From Sulfitobacter sp. LCG007 (GTDB taxonomy: Bacteria > Pseudomonadota > Alphaproteobacteria > Rhodobacterales > Rhodobacteraceae), in NCBI RefSeq assembly GCF_040801785.1, contig NZ_CP161805.1, forward strand, positions 2,914,001 to 2,978,000: DNA of 64,000 bases, read 5' to 3'. Under the pieces are notes generated by a model that did not search any database, was not told the DNA's origin, and worked only from the letters and a program-made list of their open reading frames with translations. Of the stretch, positions 25,143-34,331 are shown piece by piece. Each line of letters starts with the position of its first letter. Position 1 is the first letter of the stretch. Position numbers and translations under genes: made by a program.

Positions 25143-26543
25143 ATGTCCAGCCTGTCCGACGTGATGGCCAAGCACAAGAACCCGGTGGAGATGCTGCGCA
25201 ATTCCAAGATCGGAATGTATGTCTATCCGGTTGTTGCACCCGAGTTCACCAACTGGCGCGACGAACAGCGCGCATGGCGCGAGAGCGCGGTGCTGTTCGA
25301 CCAGACCCACCATATGGACGAGCTGATCGTCGAGGGTCCGCAGGCCGAGGCGATGCTGTCGCATATCGGGATCAACGCCTTCTCGAACTTCGACCTGAAC
25401 CGTGCCAAGCACTTCGTTCCCGTCACCCCCGCCGGGCACGTGATCGGTGACATGATCATCTTCCGGGAACGCGAGGACAAGTTCATCCTCGTGGGCCGCG
25501 CGCCCACCGCCAACTGGGTCAAGTTCCAGCACGCCATCGGAACCTGGAACGCGCGCATCCTGCATGACCCTCGCTCGAACTCGCGCCCCGACGGCGAGCG
25601 CGTGCTGCGGACCCATTACCGCTTCCAGATACAGGGTCCCGACGCGCCGAAGATATTCGAGAAGATCAACGGCGGGCCGGTGCCCGACATCAAGTTCTTC
25701 CACGTCGACTGGATCAATGTGGGCAACCGCAAGGTCCAGGCCCTGCGCCACGGCATGTCCGGCGCACCGGGCCTCGAGGTCTGGGGGCCATATGCCGACA
25801 AGCACTATGTACAGTCGACCATCCTGCAGGCCGCCCGCGATCTCGGCATCGACCTGCATCAGGTCGGCAGCCGCGCCTATTCCACCAACACCCTTGAATC
25901 CGGCTGGATTCCGTCTCCGCTGCCCGGCATCTACACCGGGGACGGGATGATGCAGGAGTACCGCGACTTTCTCGGGGCCGACGCATACGAGGCCGCGGGA
26001 TCCATCGGCGGCAGCTACGTGAGCGACGATATCGAGGATTACTACGTCAATCCGTTCGAGCTGGGCTACGGCTTCTACATCGGATGGAAGAAGGACGACT
26101 TCATCGGAAAGGACGCGCTCGCGAAACTGAAGGAGGCGCCCAACCGCAAGAAGGTCACCTTCGAGTGGAACCGCGAGGACGTGCTCAAGGTCATCGCCAG
26201 CGGGCTCGAACAGGGCACGCCCTACAAATGGATCGACTTCCCGCAGCCCAACTATGCCTCTTCCTCGGCCGATATGGTCATGCAGGGCGACAGGATGGTC
26301 GGCATGAGCATGTTCAACGGCTTCAGCTACAACGAACGCTGTTTCCTGTCGCTGGGCGTCGTGCAGCCCGACGTGCAGGTCAACGACGTGCTCACACTCA
26401 AATGGGGTGAGCCGGACGACACCGGCAAGACCTCGACAGAACGCCACAAACAGGCTGATATCAGGGTACGCGTGGCCGAGACGCCCTATTCCGCCGAAGC
26501 GCGCGAGAACTACGCTGACAGCTGGCGTACCAAGAGGGCGTGA
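25143..26543 (+). CDS. THF-dependent O-demethylase/aminomethyltransferase, LigM/DesA type
   Basis: 466-residue GcvT-fold protein. It is strikingly like LigM (vanillate and 3-O-methylgallate demethylase, 471 residues) over the whole length: MLRNSKIGMYVYPVVAPEF near residue 20, SAVLFDQTHHMDEL, FQIQGPDAPKIFEKINGG, ALRHGMSGAPGLEVWGPY, STNTLESGWIPSPLPGIYTGD and the C-terminal HKQADIRVRVAETPYSAEAR. LigM transfers a methyl group to tetrahydrofolate without O2. DmdA (DMSP demethylase) is a more distant relative. No lig or des aromatic-cleavage genes are nearby, so the substrate may be another methoxy or N-methyl compound. The ATG at 25143 follows GAGAGGGAG. Next to TRAP genes. Confidence 0.88.
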   Translation: MSSLSDVMAKHKNPVEMLRNSKIGMYVYPVVAPEFTNWRDEQRAWRESAVLFDQTHHMDELIVEGPQAEAMLSHIGINAFSNFDLNRAKHFVPVTPAGHVIGDMIIFREREDKFILVGRAPTANWVKFQHAIGTWNARILHDPRSNSRPDGERVLRTHYRFQIQGPDAPKIFEKINGGPVPDIKFFHVDWINVGNRKVQALRHGMSGAPGLEVWGPYADKHYVQSTILQAARDLGIDLHQVGSRAYSTNTLESGWIPSPLPGIYTGDGMMQEYRDFLGADAYEAAGSIGGSYVSDDIEDYYVNPFELGYGFYIGWKKDDFIGKDALAKLKEAPNRKKVTFEWNREDVLKVIASGLEQGTPYKWIDFPQPNYASSSADMVMQGDRMVGMSMFNGFSYNERCFLSLGVVQPDVQVNDVLTLKWGEPDDTGKTSTERHKQADIRVRVAETPYSAEARENYADSWRTKRA

Positions 26544-26664
26544 ACCTGCGGGAGGAGACACGCGGAAGACGCGCCTGAGAACCGGAGGCTCGGCCCGCAA
26601 GAGGCCGCGCCGCCACCCCTGGGCACCCGGGAACCGGGCCGCCCAAGTCAACTGGGAGGACGAC

Positions 26665-27645
26665 ATGCATTTTTCATCCAACTTCGCTGCGGCCGCGCTG
26701 ACGGTTGCGCTCGCGCTGCCCGCGTCGGCGACCGAACTCAAGTTTGCCAATTTCACGCCGCCGTTCCACACCATCAACGCATCGGTGATCGAGAAGCTGA
26801 ATACCGACGTGTCCGCCGCCACCGGGGGTGCGCTGACCGTGCGCGGCTATCACGGCGGCGAGCTGGGCGCGGGCCCCGTCGAACAATACGTCCGCGCGCT
26901 GCAGGGGGTCGCCGAGATCACCTGGGGCCTGCCGGGCTACACCTCCTCGCAATTCCCGCTGACCATGATCGCGGAGCTCCCCGGCGCGATCCCCGAGGAC
27001 AAGCCCGGTTACGAAGCGCTCTGGGCCGCCTATGACGACTATCTGAAAGGCGAATTCCCCGGCACCGTGCCGCTGGCGCTCTGGACCTCCGAGCCCAACA
27101 TCTTCATCATGGGCAATAAGGAAATCCGCACGCCCGGCGACCTCGCCGGGCTGAAGCTGCGCGTGGCCGGGGCGACCGCCGCAGACGTGGTCACGGCCCT
27201 CGGCGGAACGCCTGTCCAGATGCCCATCAGCGAGGTCTACAACGCCCTCCAGACCGGGCTGATCGACGGGGTGATCACCGGCGCCTCGACGCTTGTCGAC
27301 TTCAAGCTGGACGAAGTGGCCGATGCACTGACCCTTGGTGCGCCGCTCGGGCGGCTGGCGTTCTTCACGGTGATGAACGCGGCCGCGTATGACGGGCTTG
27401 ACGATGCCCAGAAGGCCGCGCTGGACGAAGCTGCGGGCATGGGTCTGTCGCAAAGCGCGGAGGAGGCATGGCTCGCCACTGCCAACGCAGCCCTCGACGC
27501 GGCCCGGACGGATTCGAAGAACATCATCATCGACCTGACCGACGATGAAAAGCAGGCCTTCGCCGACGCGGTCGCCTCGGTTTCGGGCGCCTATGTCCAG
27601 TCGGTCGGAGGCGAGGACGCGCTTGCGGCCATGAACGCCGAATAG
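26665..27645 (+). CDS. TRAP transporter solute-binding protein (DctP family)
   Basis: 326-residue receptor with a signal peptide (residues 1-22, ALALPASA). DctP features are the binding segment LAGLKLRVAGATAADVVTAL, with the carboxylate-binding arginine, and MPISEVYNALQTGLIDGVITG. The start at 26665 follows GGGAGGA; the longer open frame runs over the ligM end. It sits 121 bases after the LigM-type gene and 7 before dctQ, so the imported solute is probably the demethylase substrate or its product. It is clearly a different DctP branch from the receptor at 1998. Confidence 0.9.
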   Translation: MHFSSNFAAAALTVALALPASATELKFANFTPPFHTINASVIEKLNTDVSAATGGALTVRGYHGGELGAGPVEQYVRALQGVAEITWGLPGYTSSQFPLTMIAELPGAIPEDKPGYEALWAAYDDYLKGEFPGTVPLALWTSEPNIFIMGNKEIRTPGDLAGLKLRVAGATAADVVTALGGTPVQMPISEVYNALQTGLIDGVITGASTLVDFKLDEVADALTLGAPLGRLAFFTVMNAAAYDGLDDAQKAALDEAAGMGLSQSAEEAWLATANAALDAARTDSKNIIIDLTDDEKQAFADAVASVSGAYVQSVGGEDALAAMNAE

Positions 27646-27652
27646 CGGCTGG

Positions 27653-28162
27653 ATGGAGCGGATCAGAAGCGTCGCAGACGGGCTGATCGGCCTGTCCGCG
27701 CTGATCGGCGCCGCGGGGCTGATGATCGAGGTCGCCGTCATCCTCGCCGATGTCATCGGGCGGGCTTTCGGGCATCCGCTTTACGGCTCGCAGGATCTGA
27801 TCACCATGACGATGGTGATCACCGTCTTCGGCGCGATGGCGCTGTGCGACCGACGCGGCGGGCATATCGCCGTCGACATCCTCGAGCGCCGCTTCCCGCC
27901 CCGGCTGAACCGCGCCATCGACATCCTGACCGCATTGCTCGGGACCGCGATCTTCCTCGTGCTCGCCTGGGCGATCTACGACAGCGCGAAGATCTCGCAG
28001 ATGCTGAACCTGTCGACGAACCTGCTGCGCATCCCGCGCGCCTGGTTCCAGCTTGCCCTTTGCGGCTTTGCCCTGCTGACCGCGCTCGGGATGCTGCTGC
28101 GCGCGGTCGAGCTTGCCACGGGGCGCCGGGACGTGCGCCTCGACGAAGCGCCCCCCACATGA
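27653..28162 (+). CDS. TRAP transporter small membrane subunit (DctQ family)
   Basis: 169 residues with four predicted helices, the standard DctQ size. ADVIGRAFGHPLYGSQDLITM and CDRRGGHIAVDILERRFPP are the usual loop motifs. It overlaps dctM by ATGA at 28159-28162. It links the receptor to the large subunit. Confidence 0.9.
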   Translation: MERIRSVADGLIGLSALIGAAGLMIEVAVILADVIGRAFGHPLYGSQDLITMTMVITVFGAMALCDRRGGHIAVDILERRFPPRLNRAIDILTALLGTAIFLVLAWAIYDSAKISQMLNLSTNLLRIPRAWFQLALCGFALLTALGMLLRAVELATGRRDVRLDEAPPT

Positions 28163-29463
28163 GCGGCGCTGCCACCGGCCTTCTCGGCATCGTCGTTCTG
28201 CTGGTCCTGCTGTTGCTGCGGGTCCCGGTCGCATTCGCCATGTTCGCCGTGGGTTTCGTCGGGATAACCGCACTTAACGGCATGAAGTCAGCCGTCAATC
28301 TGATGGCGTCCGAGTCCTTCACCCTCGCCTCCTCGCCCGAACTCGTAGTCATCCCGCTCTTCATCCTGATGGGCAATGTCGCCTCGGCTACGGGGATGAG
28401 CCGGCGCCTCTACGATGCCGCCTATGCGCTGATCGGATCCGTGCGCGGCGGGCTGGCCTCGGCCACGGTGATCGGCTGCGGCGGCTTCGCGGCGCTGTCG
28501 GGCTCTTCCGTGGCTTCGGCCCTGACCATGGGGCGCGTGGCGCTGTCCGAGATGGACCGCTTCGGCTATGACAGGCGCCTGTCGACCGGGGCCGTCGCCG
28601 CCGGTGGCACTCTGGGCATCCTGATCCCGCCCTCTACCGGCTTCGTGATCTTCGCCATCCTCACCCAGCAATCCATCGGCCGGCTCTTCCTCGCCGGTGT
28701 CCTGCCCGGCCTGCTGCTGCTGACCCTCTTCGTCGTCACCATCACCCTGATCTGCCATTTCCGGCCCGGTTTCGGCCCCGCCGGTCAGCGCACGAGCCTG
28801 GCTGAAAAGGCCCGCGCCCTGCTGGGAGCCGCGCCCGTCATCCTGCTGATCCTGCTGACGATCGGAGGCATCTACGGAGGCTTCTTCTCACCCGTCGAGG
28901 CCGCAGCAGTCGGGGCCGGGGCCGTGATCCTGCTGGGGATCGTGTCGCGACGGCTTGGCCTGCGGATGCTTCTGGACGCGGCGCGCGATTCCGTCGTCAC
29001 CACGGCCACGGTGATGCTGATCCTGATCGCCGCGCATATGATCAACCCCTTCATGGCGCTCAGCCACATCCCCTCGGCGGTCGGAGATTTCGTCACCTTG
29101 CTGAACCTGCCGCCCGTGGCGGTGCTGCTGATGATACTGGCGATCTACCTCGTGCTCGGCACCTTCCTCGAAGGCTTCGCCATGCTGGTGCTGACGCTGC
29201 CGATCTTCTTCCCCATCGTCACCGCGCTTGGCGTCGATCCGATCTGGTTCGGCGTGCTCACCGTCTTGACGCTGGAAATGGGCCTGATTTCTCCGCCCGT
29301 GGGCCTGAACGTCTTCATCGTGAAGTCGGTCGCGCCAAAGGTCCCGCTGAGCGACATCTTTCGCGGCGTCGCGCCCTTCTGGGTCGCGATGCTCGTCACG
29401 CTGCTGATTCTCGTGGCCTTTCCCCAGATCTCGCTCATCCTGCCGAACACGATGTTCAACTAA
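28159..29463 (+). CDS. TRAP transporter large membrane subunit (DctM family)
   Basis: 434 residues, standard DctM size, with about twelve helices. Motifs: LRVPVAFAMFAVGFVG, GGFAALSGSSVASALTMG, AAGGTLGILIPPSTGFVIF, GGFFSPVEAAAVGAGAV and MGLISPPVGLNVFIVKSVAP. Start at 28159 by ATGA overlap with dctQ; the open frame extends far upstream but is out of register with the family start. It ends 14 bases before the convergent flavoprotein gene, with no visible terminator between them. Confidence 0.92.
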   Translation: MSGAATGLLGIVVLLVLLLLRVPVAFAMFAVGFVGITALNGMKSAVNLMASESFTLASSPELVVIPLFILMGNVASATGMSRRLYDAAYALIGSVRGGLASATVIGCGGFAALSGSSVASALTMGRVALSEMDRFGYDRRLSTGAVAAGGTLGILIPPSTGFVIFAILTQQSIGRLFLAGVLPGLLLLTLFVVTITLICHFRPGFGPAGQRTSLAEKARALLGAAPVILLILLTIGGIYGGFFSPVEAAAVGAGAVILLGIVSRRLGLRMLLDAARDSVVTTATVMLILIAAHMINPFMALSHIPSAVGDFVTLLNLPPVAVLLMILAIYLVLGTFLEGFAMLVLTLPIFFPIVTALGVDPIWFGVLTVLTLEMGLISPPVGLNVFIVKSVAPKVPLSDIFRGVAPFWVAMLVTLLILVAFPQISLILPNTMFN

Positions 29464-29477
29464 GCGCGCCACGCCCG

Positions 29478-31514
29478 CTAAAGGACGCGCACCAGCCGCA
29501 ATGCGTCGTAGATTGCCGCGTGGGTGTTGCGCGACGAAACCGCATCGCCGATCCGGAAAAGCAGGTAACCGCCGGCGGGATTTGAGCGCACATCCTGCGA
29601 GCCACCCGCCACCAGCGCCTCGTAGTCGATCTCTCCCCGGTTCACCGATCCGGGTTTCAGATCGAAGTAGAGTTCGTCGAGGGGCCGCGTGCCGTGGTTC
29701 ACCACAACCTGATCCACGCGCCGCTCGCGTTTGACGTCAGTGTAATCGCTTCCCAGACGTGCCAGCAGCGTGTTGCCATCCCGCGCGACGGCCTCGAGTT
29801 TCCAAGTCACGGTGAAGGTCACATCGCCCTTCTGCAATTCGCGCATCGAAGGGGTCAGTGACATGCCCATCACCTCGGGCGCGACAGTCCGCTCGCGGGT
29901 GACGATCTCGACCCGCGCGCCGGTCGCCGCGATCTTCTCCGCCGCCTGCAACCCCGCATAGTCGCCCGCGTCATCATAGATCAGCACGTCGCCTCCCGGC
30001 TGCGCGTCGCCCGTCAGGATGTCCCAGGCCGAGACCACAAGCGCGTTGCCTTCCTCGAGCACCTCGGTGAAGGGCAGCCCGCCGGTCGCCACGATGACCG
30101 CGTCCGGCGAGTCTGCCAGAACGGTATCGGCCTCGGCATAGCTCGAGAAGCGCATCCGCACGCCCAGCCTTTCGCATTCCGCCATCCGCCAGTCGACGAG
30201 GCCGCGCATCTCTGCCCGGCGCGCGGTCTGAGCGGCAAGGCGCACCTGTCCGCCCGGATCGCTTGCCGCCTCGTGCAGGATCACCTCGTGGCCGCGTTCG
30301 CCCGCCACCCGCGCGGCCTCGAGCCCCGCCGGACCCGCGCCCACGATCACGATGCGGCGCCGGTGTGCGGCCTTGGCAATCTCGTGGGGCTGTTCGATCT
30401 CGCGGCCCGTGGAAGGATTGTGCAGACACAGCGCCGCGCCGCCCTGGTAGATCCGGTCGAGACAGTAGTTCGCGCCGAGGCATGGGCGGATGCGCTCTTC
30501 CTCGCCGCGCAGGATCTTCGCCACGATATGCGGATCGGCGATATGGGCGCGGGTCATGCCGACCATGTCGAGCTTGCCGGAGGCGACCGCGTGCCGCGCC
30601 GTCGCCACGTCCTGGATGCGCGCCGCATGGAAGGTCGGAAGCTGCGCCTCGGCCCGGACCTCGCCCGCGAAGTCGAGATGGGGCGCACTTTTCATCCCCT
30701 GCACCGGGATGACCTCGGTCAGGGCCGCGTCGGTGTCGATATGGCCGCGGATCACGTTCAGGAAATCGACCAGCCCGCTGTCCCGCAGCCGCCGCGTGAT
30801 CTCCATTCCTTCGTCCCTGCCGATCCCGCACGCCATCATTTCGTCGCCCACGTAACGGATGCCGACGATGAACTCCGTTCCCACGCGGTCGCGGATCGCG
30901 CGCAGCACCTCCGTCGAAAAGCGCATCCTGTTGTCCAGATCGCCCCCATAGGGCGCGTCGAGATCGTTGGTCAGCGGCGACCAGAAGGCGTCCATCAGGT
31001 GGCCGTAGGATTCGAGCTCGATCCCGTCGAGACCCGCCGCCTGCATCCGCTCGGCCGCATCGGCGTAATCCTCGACGATGCGCGCGATATCCCAGTCCTC
31101 GATCCGCTTCGGAAAGGCCCGGTGTGCCGGTTCGCGCAGATGGCCGGGCGACACCACCGGCAGCCAGTCGCCCACGTCCCAACGGGTGCGGCGGCCCAGA
31201 TGGGTCAGCTGGATCATCACCGCAGCCCCGTGCCCGTGACATTCGTCCGCAAGCTCGCGCATCCATCCCACGACCTCGTCCTTCCAGGCGAGGACGTTGT
31301 TGAAGGCCGGCGGGCTGTCGCGGGCGACCGATGCGGAACCCGCCGTCATCGTCAGCGCCACACCGGCCTTCGCGCGTTCCGCGTGATAGGCCCGGTAGCG
31401 CGCCTTGGGCATGCCGTCCTCGGGATAGGCAGGCTCGTGGCTGGTGATCATCAGGCGGTTGCGAAGCGTCAGATGCTTCAGCTGGAAGGGCTGCAGAAGA
31501 GGGTCGCTGGACAT
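29478..31514 (-). CDS. N-methylproline-demethylase-like (StcD type) iron-sulfur flavoprotein
   Basis: 678 residues, same three-part layout as the DgcA-like protein: FMN barrel (1-335), iron-sulfur region, then an FAD/NAD half (IVIVGAGPAGLEAARVAG). In the cluster region C345, C351 and C363 are present but the second cysteine is A348 (PCLGANYCLDRIYQGG). From memory, proteins annotated as N-methylproline demethylase share this C-x-G-A pattern, so it is probably a family trait rather than a mutation; how the cluster is ligated is open. Likely oxidative N-demethylation. Convergent to the TRAP genes; a hairpin overlaps its ribosome site. Confidence 0.82.
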   Translation of the reverse strand: MSSDPLLQPFQLKHLTLRNRLMITSHEPAYPEDGMPKARYRAYHAERAKAGVALTMTAGSASVARDSPPAFNNVLAWKDEVVGWMRELADECHGHGAAVMIQLTHLGRRTRWDVGDWLPVVSPGHLREPAHRAFPKRIEDWDIARIVEDYADAAERMQAAGLDGIELESYGHLMDAFWSPLTNDLDAPYGGDLDNRMRFSTEVLRAIRDRVGTEFIVGIRYVGDEMMACGIGRDEGMEITRRLRDSGLVDFLNVIRGHIDTDAALTEVIPVQGMKSAPHLDFAGEVRAEAQLPTFHAARIQDVATARHAVASGKLDMVGMTRAHIADPHIVAKILRGEEERIRPCLGANYCLDRIYQGGAALCLHNPSTGREIEQPHEIAKAAHRRRIVIVGAGPAGLEAARVAGERGHEVILHEAASDPGGQVRLAAQTARRAEMRGLVDWRMAECERLGVRMRFSSYAEADTVLADSPDAVIVATGGLPFTEVLEEGNALVVSAWDILTGDAQPGGDVLIYDDAGDYAGLQAAEKIAATGARVEIVTRERTVAPEVMGMSLTPSMRELQKGDVTFTVTWKLEAVARDGNTLLARLGSDYTDVKRERRVDQVVVNHGTRPLDELYFDLKPGSVNRGEIDYEALVAGGSQDVRSNPAGGYLLFRIGDAVSSRNTHAAIYDALRLVRVL

Positions 31515-31520
31515 GGATGC

Positions 31521-31540
31521 CTCGCTGTCGTCACAGCGAG
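31521..31540 (-). promoter_or_regulatory. Hairpin/operator CTCGCTGT-CGTC-ACAGCGAG at the ribosome site of the StcD-like gene
   Basis: Perfect 8-bp arms around a 4-bp loop. On the minus strand the second arm ends in GCGAG just before the start codon at 31514 and contains the only purine-rich ribosome-site-like stretch. In RNA it would hide the site; in DNA it is a good operator. Confidence 0.5.
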
Positions 31541-31648
31541 ACTTGCAGGAACGGCGGGGCGGGTCAATTTACTGCGCTTTGCCTTCGCCGTGATCCGAGG
31601 TCGCCCTCGCGGAGAGATCCGCGAAGGCGCATGTCTTGGGGAACGGGC

Positions 31649-33019
31649 TCAGCCGCAGACGGTTTTCACTGCCTTCGTCGTTGCATCGACAATGATGTCC
31701 GCCTCGGCCTCCGTGAGGCAGAGCGGCGGGGCAAAGCCGATCACGTCGCTTTGCACCATGGGCCGCGCGATGACCCCGAGCTTGAGCATCTCAGCCGCGA
31801 CGGTGACGCCGATCTTCTGGTCGGGCTCGTAGAACTTGCGCGCTTCGCGATCGGCCACCAGCTCGACCGCCGCCAGCATGCCCTCGCCCCGGATGTCGCC
31901 GACGTTGGGATGTTCGCCCAGCGCATCCTTCAGCGCCTGCGTCAGGTAGGCTCCGGTCTTGCCGGCATTGGCGACGAGGCCCAGGTCGTCGATCAGTTTC
32001 AGGTTGGCGACGCCCGCCGCAGCACCGAGCGGATGCGCCGAATATGTCCAGCCGTGGCCCATCACACCGTATTCGTCCGTGCCCTCCTCGAGCACCTTCC
32101 AGACCTTGTCGGAGACGATGGATCCCGACAGCGGCGCATAGGCCGAGGTCAGACCCTTGGCGATCGTCATCAGGTCGGGCTTCAGACCGTAGTGATCGGA
32201 GCCGAACATCGTCCCGAGACGTCCGAAGCCGGTCACGACCTCGTCCACGATCAGCAGGATGTCATGCTTGGCCAGAACCGCCTGGATCTTTTCCCAATAC
32301 CCCACCGGCGGGGGCACGATCCCGCCCGTGCCCAGCACCGGCTCGCCGATGAAGGCGGCGATGGTGTCGGCGCCTTCGCGCGCGATCAGCTTTTCGAGCG
32401 CGTCGACACAGTGATCGGTGAAGGCCTCTTCGGACAGCGACAGGTCGTCGCGACGGTAATAATAGGGCGCCTCGGTGTGCAGGATCGGCGCCAGCGGCAG
32501 GTCGAACTTCTTGTGAAACAGCTCGAGACCGGTAAGCGAGCCGCTCATCAGTCCCGATCCGTGGTAGCCGCGCCAGCGCGAGATGATCTTCTTCTTCTGC
32601 GGCAAACCGCGGATATTGTTGTAATACCAGGTCAGCTTGAGATTGGTCTCGTTCGCATCCGACCCGCCGAGACCGAAATAGACCTTCGACATGTGCGATG
32701 GCGCCCGGTCGAGCACCATCTTGGACAGCGTGATGGACGCCTCGGTGCCGCTGCCGGCATAGGCGTGAAAATACGCCAGCTCGCGCGCCTGATCGGCGAT
32801 GGCCTCGGCGATCTCCTTGCGCCCGTATCCCACGTTCACGCAATAGAGCGCCGCGAATCCGTCGAGGATCTTGTTGCCGTCGCGGTCGGTGATGTAGACG
32901 CCCTCGCCACCTGTGACGATACGCTGCGGCGCCTCGCCCCGGGCAAATTGGGCGAGATGGGTGGAGGGATGCATGAAATTCTCGCGATCCCAGGCGGCGA
33001 GTTGGTCGTTGCTCAGCAT
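31649..33019 (-). CDS. doeD: Class III aminotransferase, probable L-2,4-diaminobutyrate transaminase
   Basis: 456-residue PLP enzyme. The cofactor lysine is K288 (TIAKGLTSAYAPL), D259 (IVDEVVTGFGR) binds the pyridine nitrogen, and GSDANETNLKL and RWRGYHGSG bind phosphate. Class III enzymes transaminate terminal amino groups. It is divergent from doeA-doeB, so the likely reaction is diaminobutyrate to aspartate semialdehyde in ectoine breakdown. Without that context putrescine or omega-amino acid transaminase would be equally good names. AAAGGAG precedes the ATG. No DoeC dehydrogenase gene is present in the window. Confidence 0.8.
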   Translation of the reverse strand: MLSNDQLAAWDRENFMHPSTHLAQFARGEAPQRIVTGGEGVYITDRDGNKILDGFAALYCVNVGYGRKEIAEAIADQARELAYFHAYAGSGTEASITLSKMVLDRAPSHMSKVYFGLGGSDANETNLKLTWYYNNIRGLPQKKKIISRWRGYHGSGLMSGSLTGLELFHKKFDLPLAPILHTEAPYYYRRDDLSLSEEAFTDHCVDALEKLIAREGADTIAAFIGEPVLGTGGIVPPPVGYWEKIQAVLAKHDILLIVDEVVTGFGRLGTMFGSDHYGLKPDLMTIAKGLTSAYAPLSGSIVSDKVWKVLEEGTDEYGVMGHGWTYSAHPLGAAAGVANLKLIDDLGLVANAGKTGAYLTQALKDALGEHPNVGDIRGEGMLAAVELVADREARKFYEPDQKIGVTVAAEMLKLGVIARPMVQSDVIGFAPPLCLTEAEADIIVDATTKAVKTVCG

Positions 33020-33140
33020 GACGGTCTCCTTTGCGTGCGGTTGACGCAGTCGTAGCGAAATCCGTCTCCGAGGTCAGCCCCCTGCCCGAAAGAGAAAACG
33101 GGGCTTGGCCACGGCCGCGAATTCGGCTCAGAGTGCCGGC

Positions 33141-34331
33141 ATGACCAAGTCCGCTTCCAGCCCCCGCTTCGATCGCGCCGAATATCGCGCGCGCCTTTCC
33201 AAGACCCGCGCCGAAATGGCCCAGCGTGGCATCGAGACGCTGATCGTGCACGATCCGTCGAACATGGCCTGGCTGACCGGCTACGACGGCTGGTCCTTCT
33301 ATGTCATGCAATGCGTGATCGTGCCGCCCGAGGGCGAGCCGATCTGGTACGGGCGCGGGCAGGACGCGAACGGCGCCCTGCGCACCTGCTGGATATCCGA
33401 GGACAATATCATCGGTTATCCCGACCACTACGTGCAGTCGACCGAACGCCATCCGGTCGATTACCTCGTGTCGAAGCTCGCCGAACGCGGGCTCGACAGG
33501 ACCGTCGTGGGCGTCGAGATGGACAATTACTGGTATACCGCCCGGGGTCACGCGATCCTGGCGCAGAAGCTCGTGCATCCGACGCGCGACGCGACAGGGC
33601 TGGTCAACTGGCAGCGGGCGGTCAAGTCCGCGCGCGAACTCGATTACATGCGCCGCGCCGGAAAGATCGTCGAGCGGATGCACGCGCGCATCTTCGAAAA
33701 ATGCGAGCCCGGCCTGCGCAAATGCGATCTCGTGGCCGAGATCTATGATGCCTCGCTGCGTTACGACGAAGACCTCGGATACGGCGGGGACTATGCCGCC
33801 ATCGTCCCGCTGCTGCCGTCCGGTGCCGACGCCTCGGCGCCACACCTGACGTGGGACGACAAGCCGATGAAATCCGGCGAAGGCACCTTCTTCGAGGTGG
33901 CGGGCGCCTATCACCGCTACCACTGCCCGTTGTCGCGCACGATCTACCTCGGCAAGCCCTCGCAAACCTTTCTGGACGCCGAAAAGGCGGTTCTCGAAGG
34001 GCTCGAGGCGGGGCTCGAGGTCGCCCGCGCCGGCAATGTCTGCGAGGATATCGCCAATGCCTTTCATGCGGTGCTCGCACGCCACGACATCGTCAAGGAC
34101 AACCGCTGCGGCTATCCCATCGGGCTGTCCTACCCCCCCGACTGGGGCGAGCGCACGATGAGCCTGCGGCCCGGCGACCGCACGGTGCTGGAGCCGGGGA
34201 TGACATTCCACTTCATGACCGGGCTCTGGATGGACGACTGGGGGTTCGAGATCACCGAGAGCATCGCGATCACCGAGGGCGCGCCGGAATGCCTTGCCGA
34301 CGTGCCGCGCAAGCTGATGGTCAAGGACTGA
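33141..34331 (+). CDS. doeA: Ectoine hydrolase (M24 creatinase/prolidase fold)
   Basis: 396-residue M24 protein. The creatinase-like N-domain shows the DoeA hallmark DPSNMAWLTGYDGWSFYV. The pita-bread domain carries CGYPIGLSYPPDWGER, LEPGMTFHFMTG and WGFEITESIAI. DoeA opens the ectoine ring to N-acetyl-diaminobutyrate. ATG at 33141 is preferred over an upstream TTG at 33105 because known DoeA proteins begin close to the FDRAEYRARLSKTR segment; both ribosome sites are poor. It overlaps doeB (TGATG) and is divergent from doeD. Confidence 0.88.
   Translation: MTKSASSPRFDRAEYRARLSKTRAEMAQRGIETLIVHDPSNMAWLTGYDGWSFYVMQCVIVPPEGEPIWYGRGQDANGALRTCWISEDNIIGYPDHYVQSTERHPVDYLVSKLAERGLDRTVVGVEMDNYWYTARGHAILAQKLVHPTRDATGLVNWQRAVKSARELDYMRRAGKIVERMHARIFEKCEPGLRKCDLVAEIYDASLRYDEDLGYGGDYAAIVPLLPSGADASAPHLTWDDKPMKSGEGTFFEVAGAYHRYHCPLSRTIYLGKPSQTFLDAEKAVLEGLEAGLEVARAGNVCEDIANAFHAVLARHDIVKDNRCGYPIGLSYPPDWGERTMSLRPGDRTVLEPGMTFHFMTGLWMDDWGFEITESIAITEGAPECLADVPRKLMVKD

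Noticed and set aside
26665-29463. TRAP system as the ectoine transporter UehABC
   Set aside because: Possible but not supported: it is downstream of the LigM-type gene, separated from doeABD by a convergent gene, and the ligand residues could not be verified. Kept as unassigned.
33531-33540. TGGTATACCG, a 9 of 10 match to the GntR operator
   Set aside because: It lies inside doeA coding for NYWYTA residues, so the match is explained by codons. A similar GGGGTATACC at 52911 is also inside a gene.
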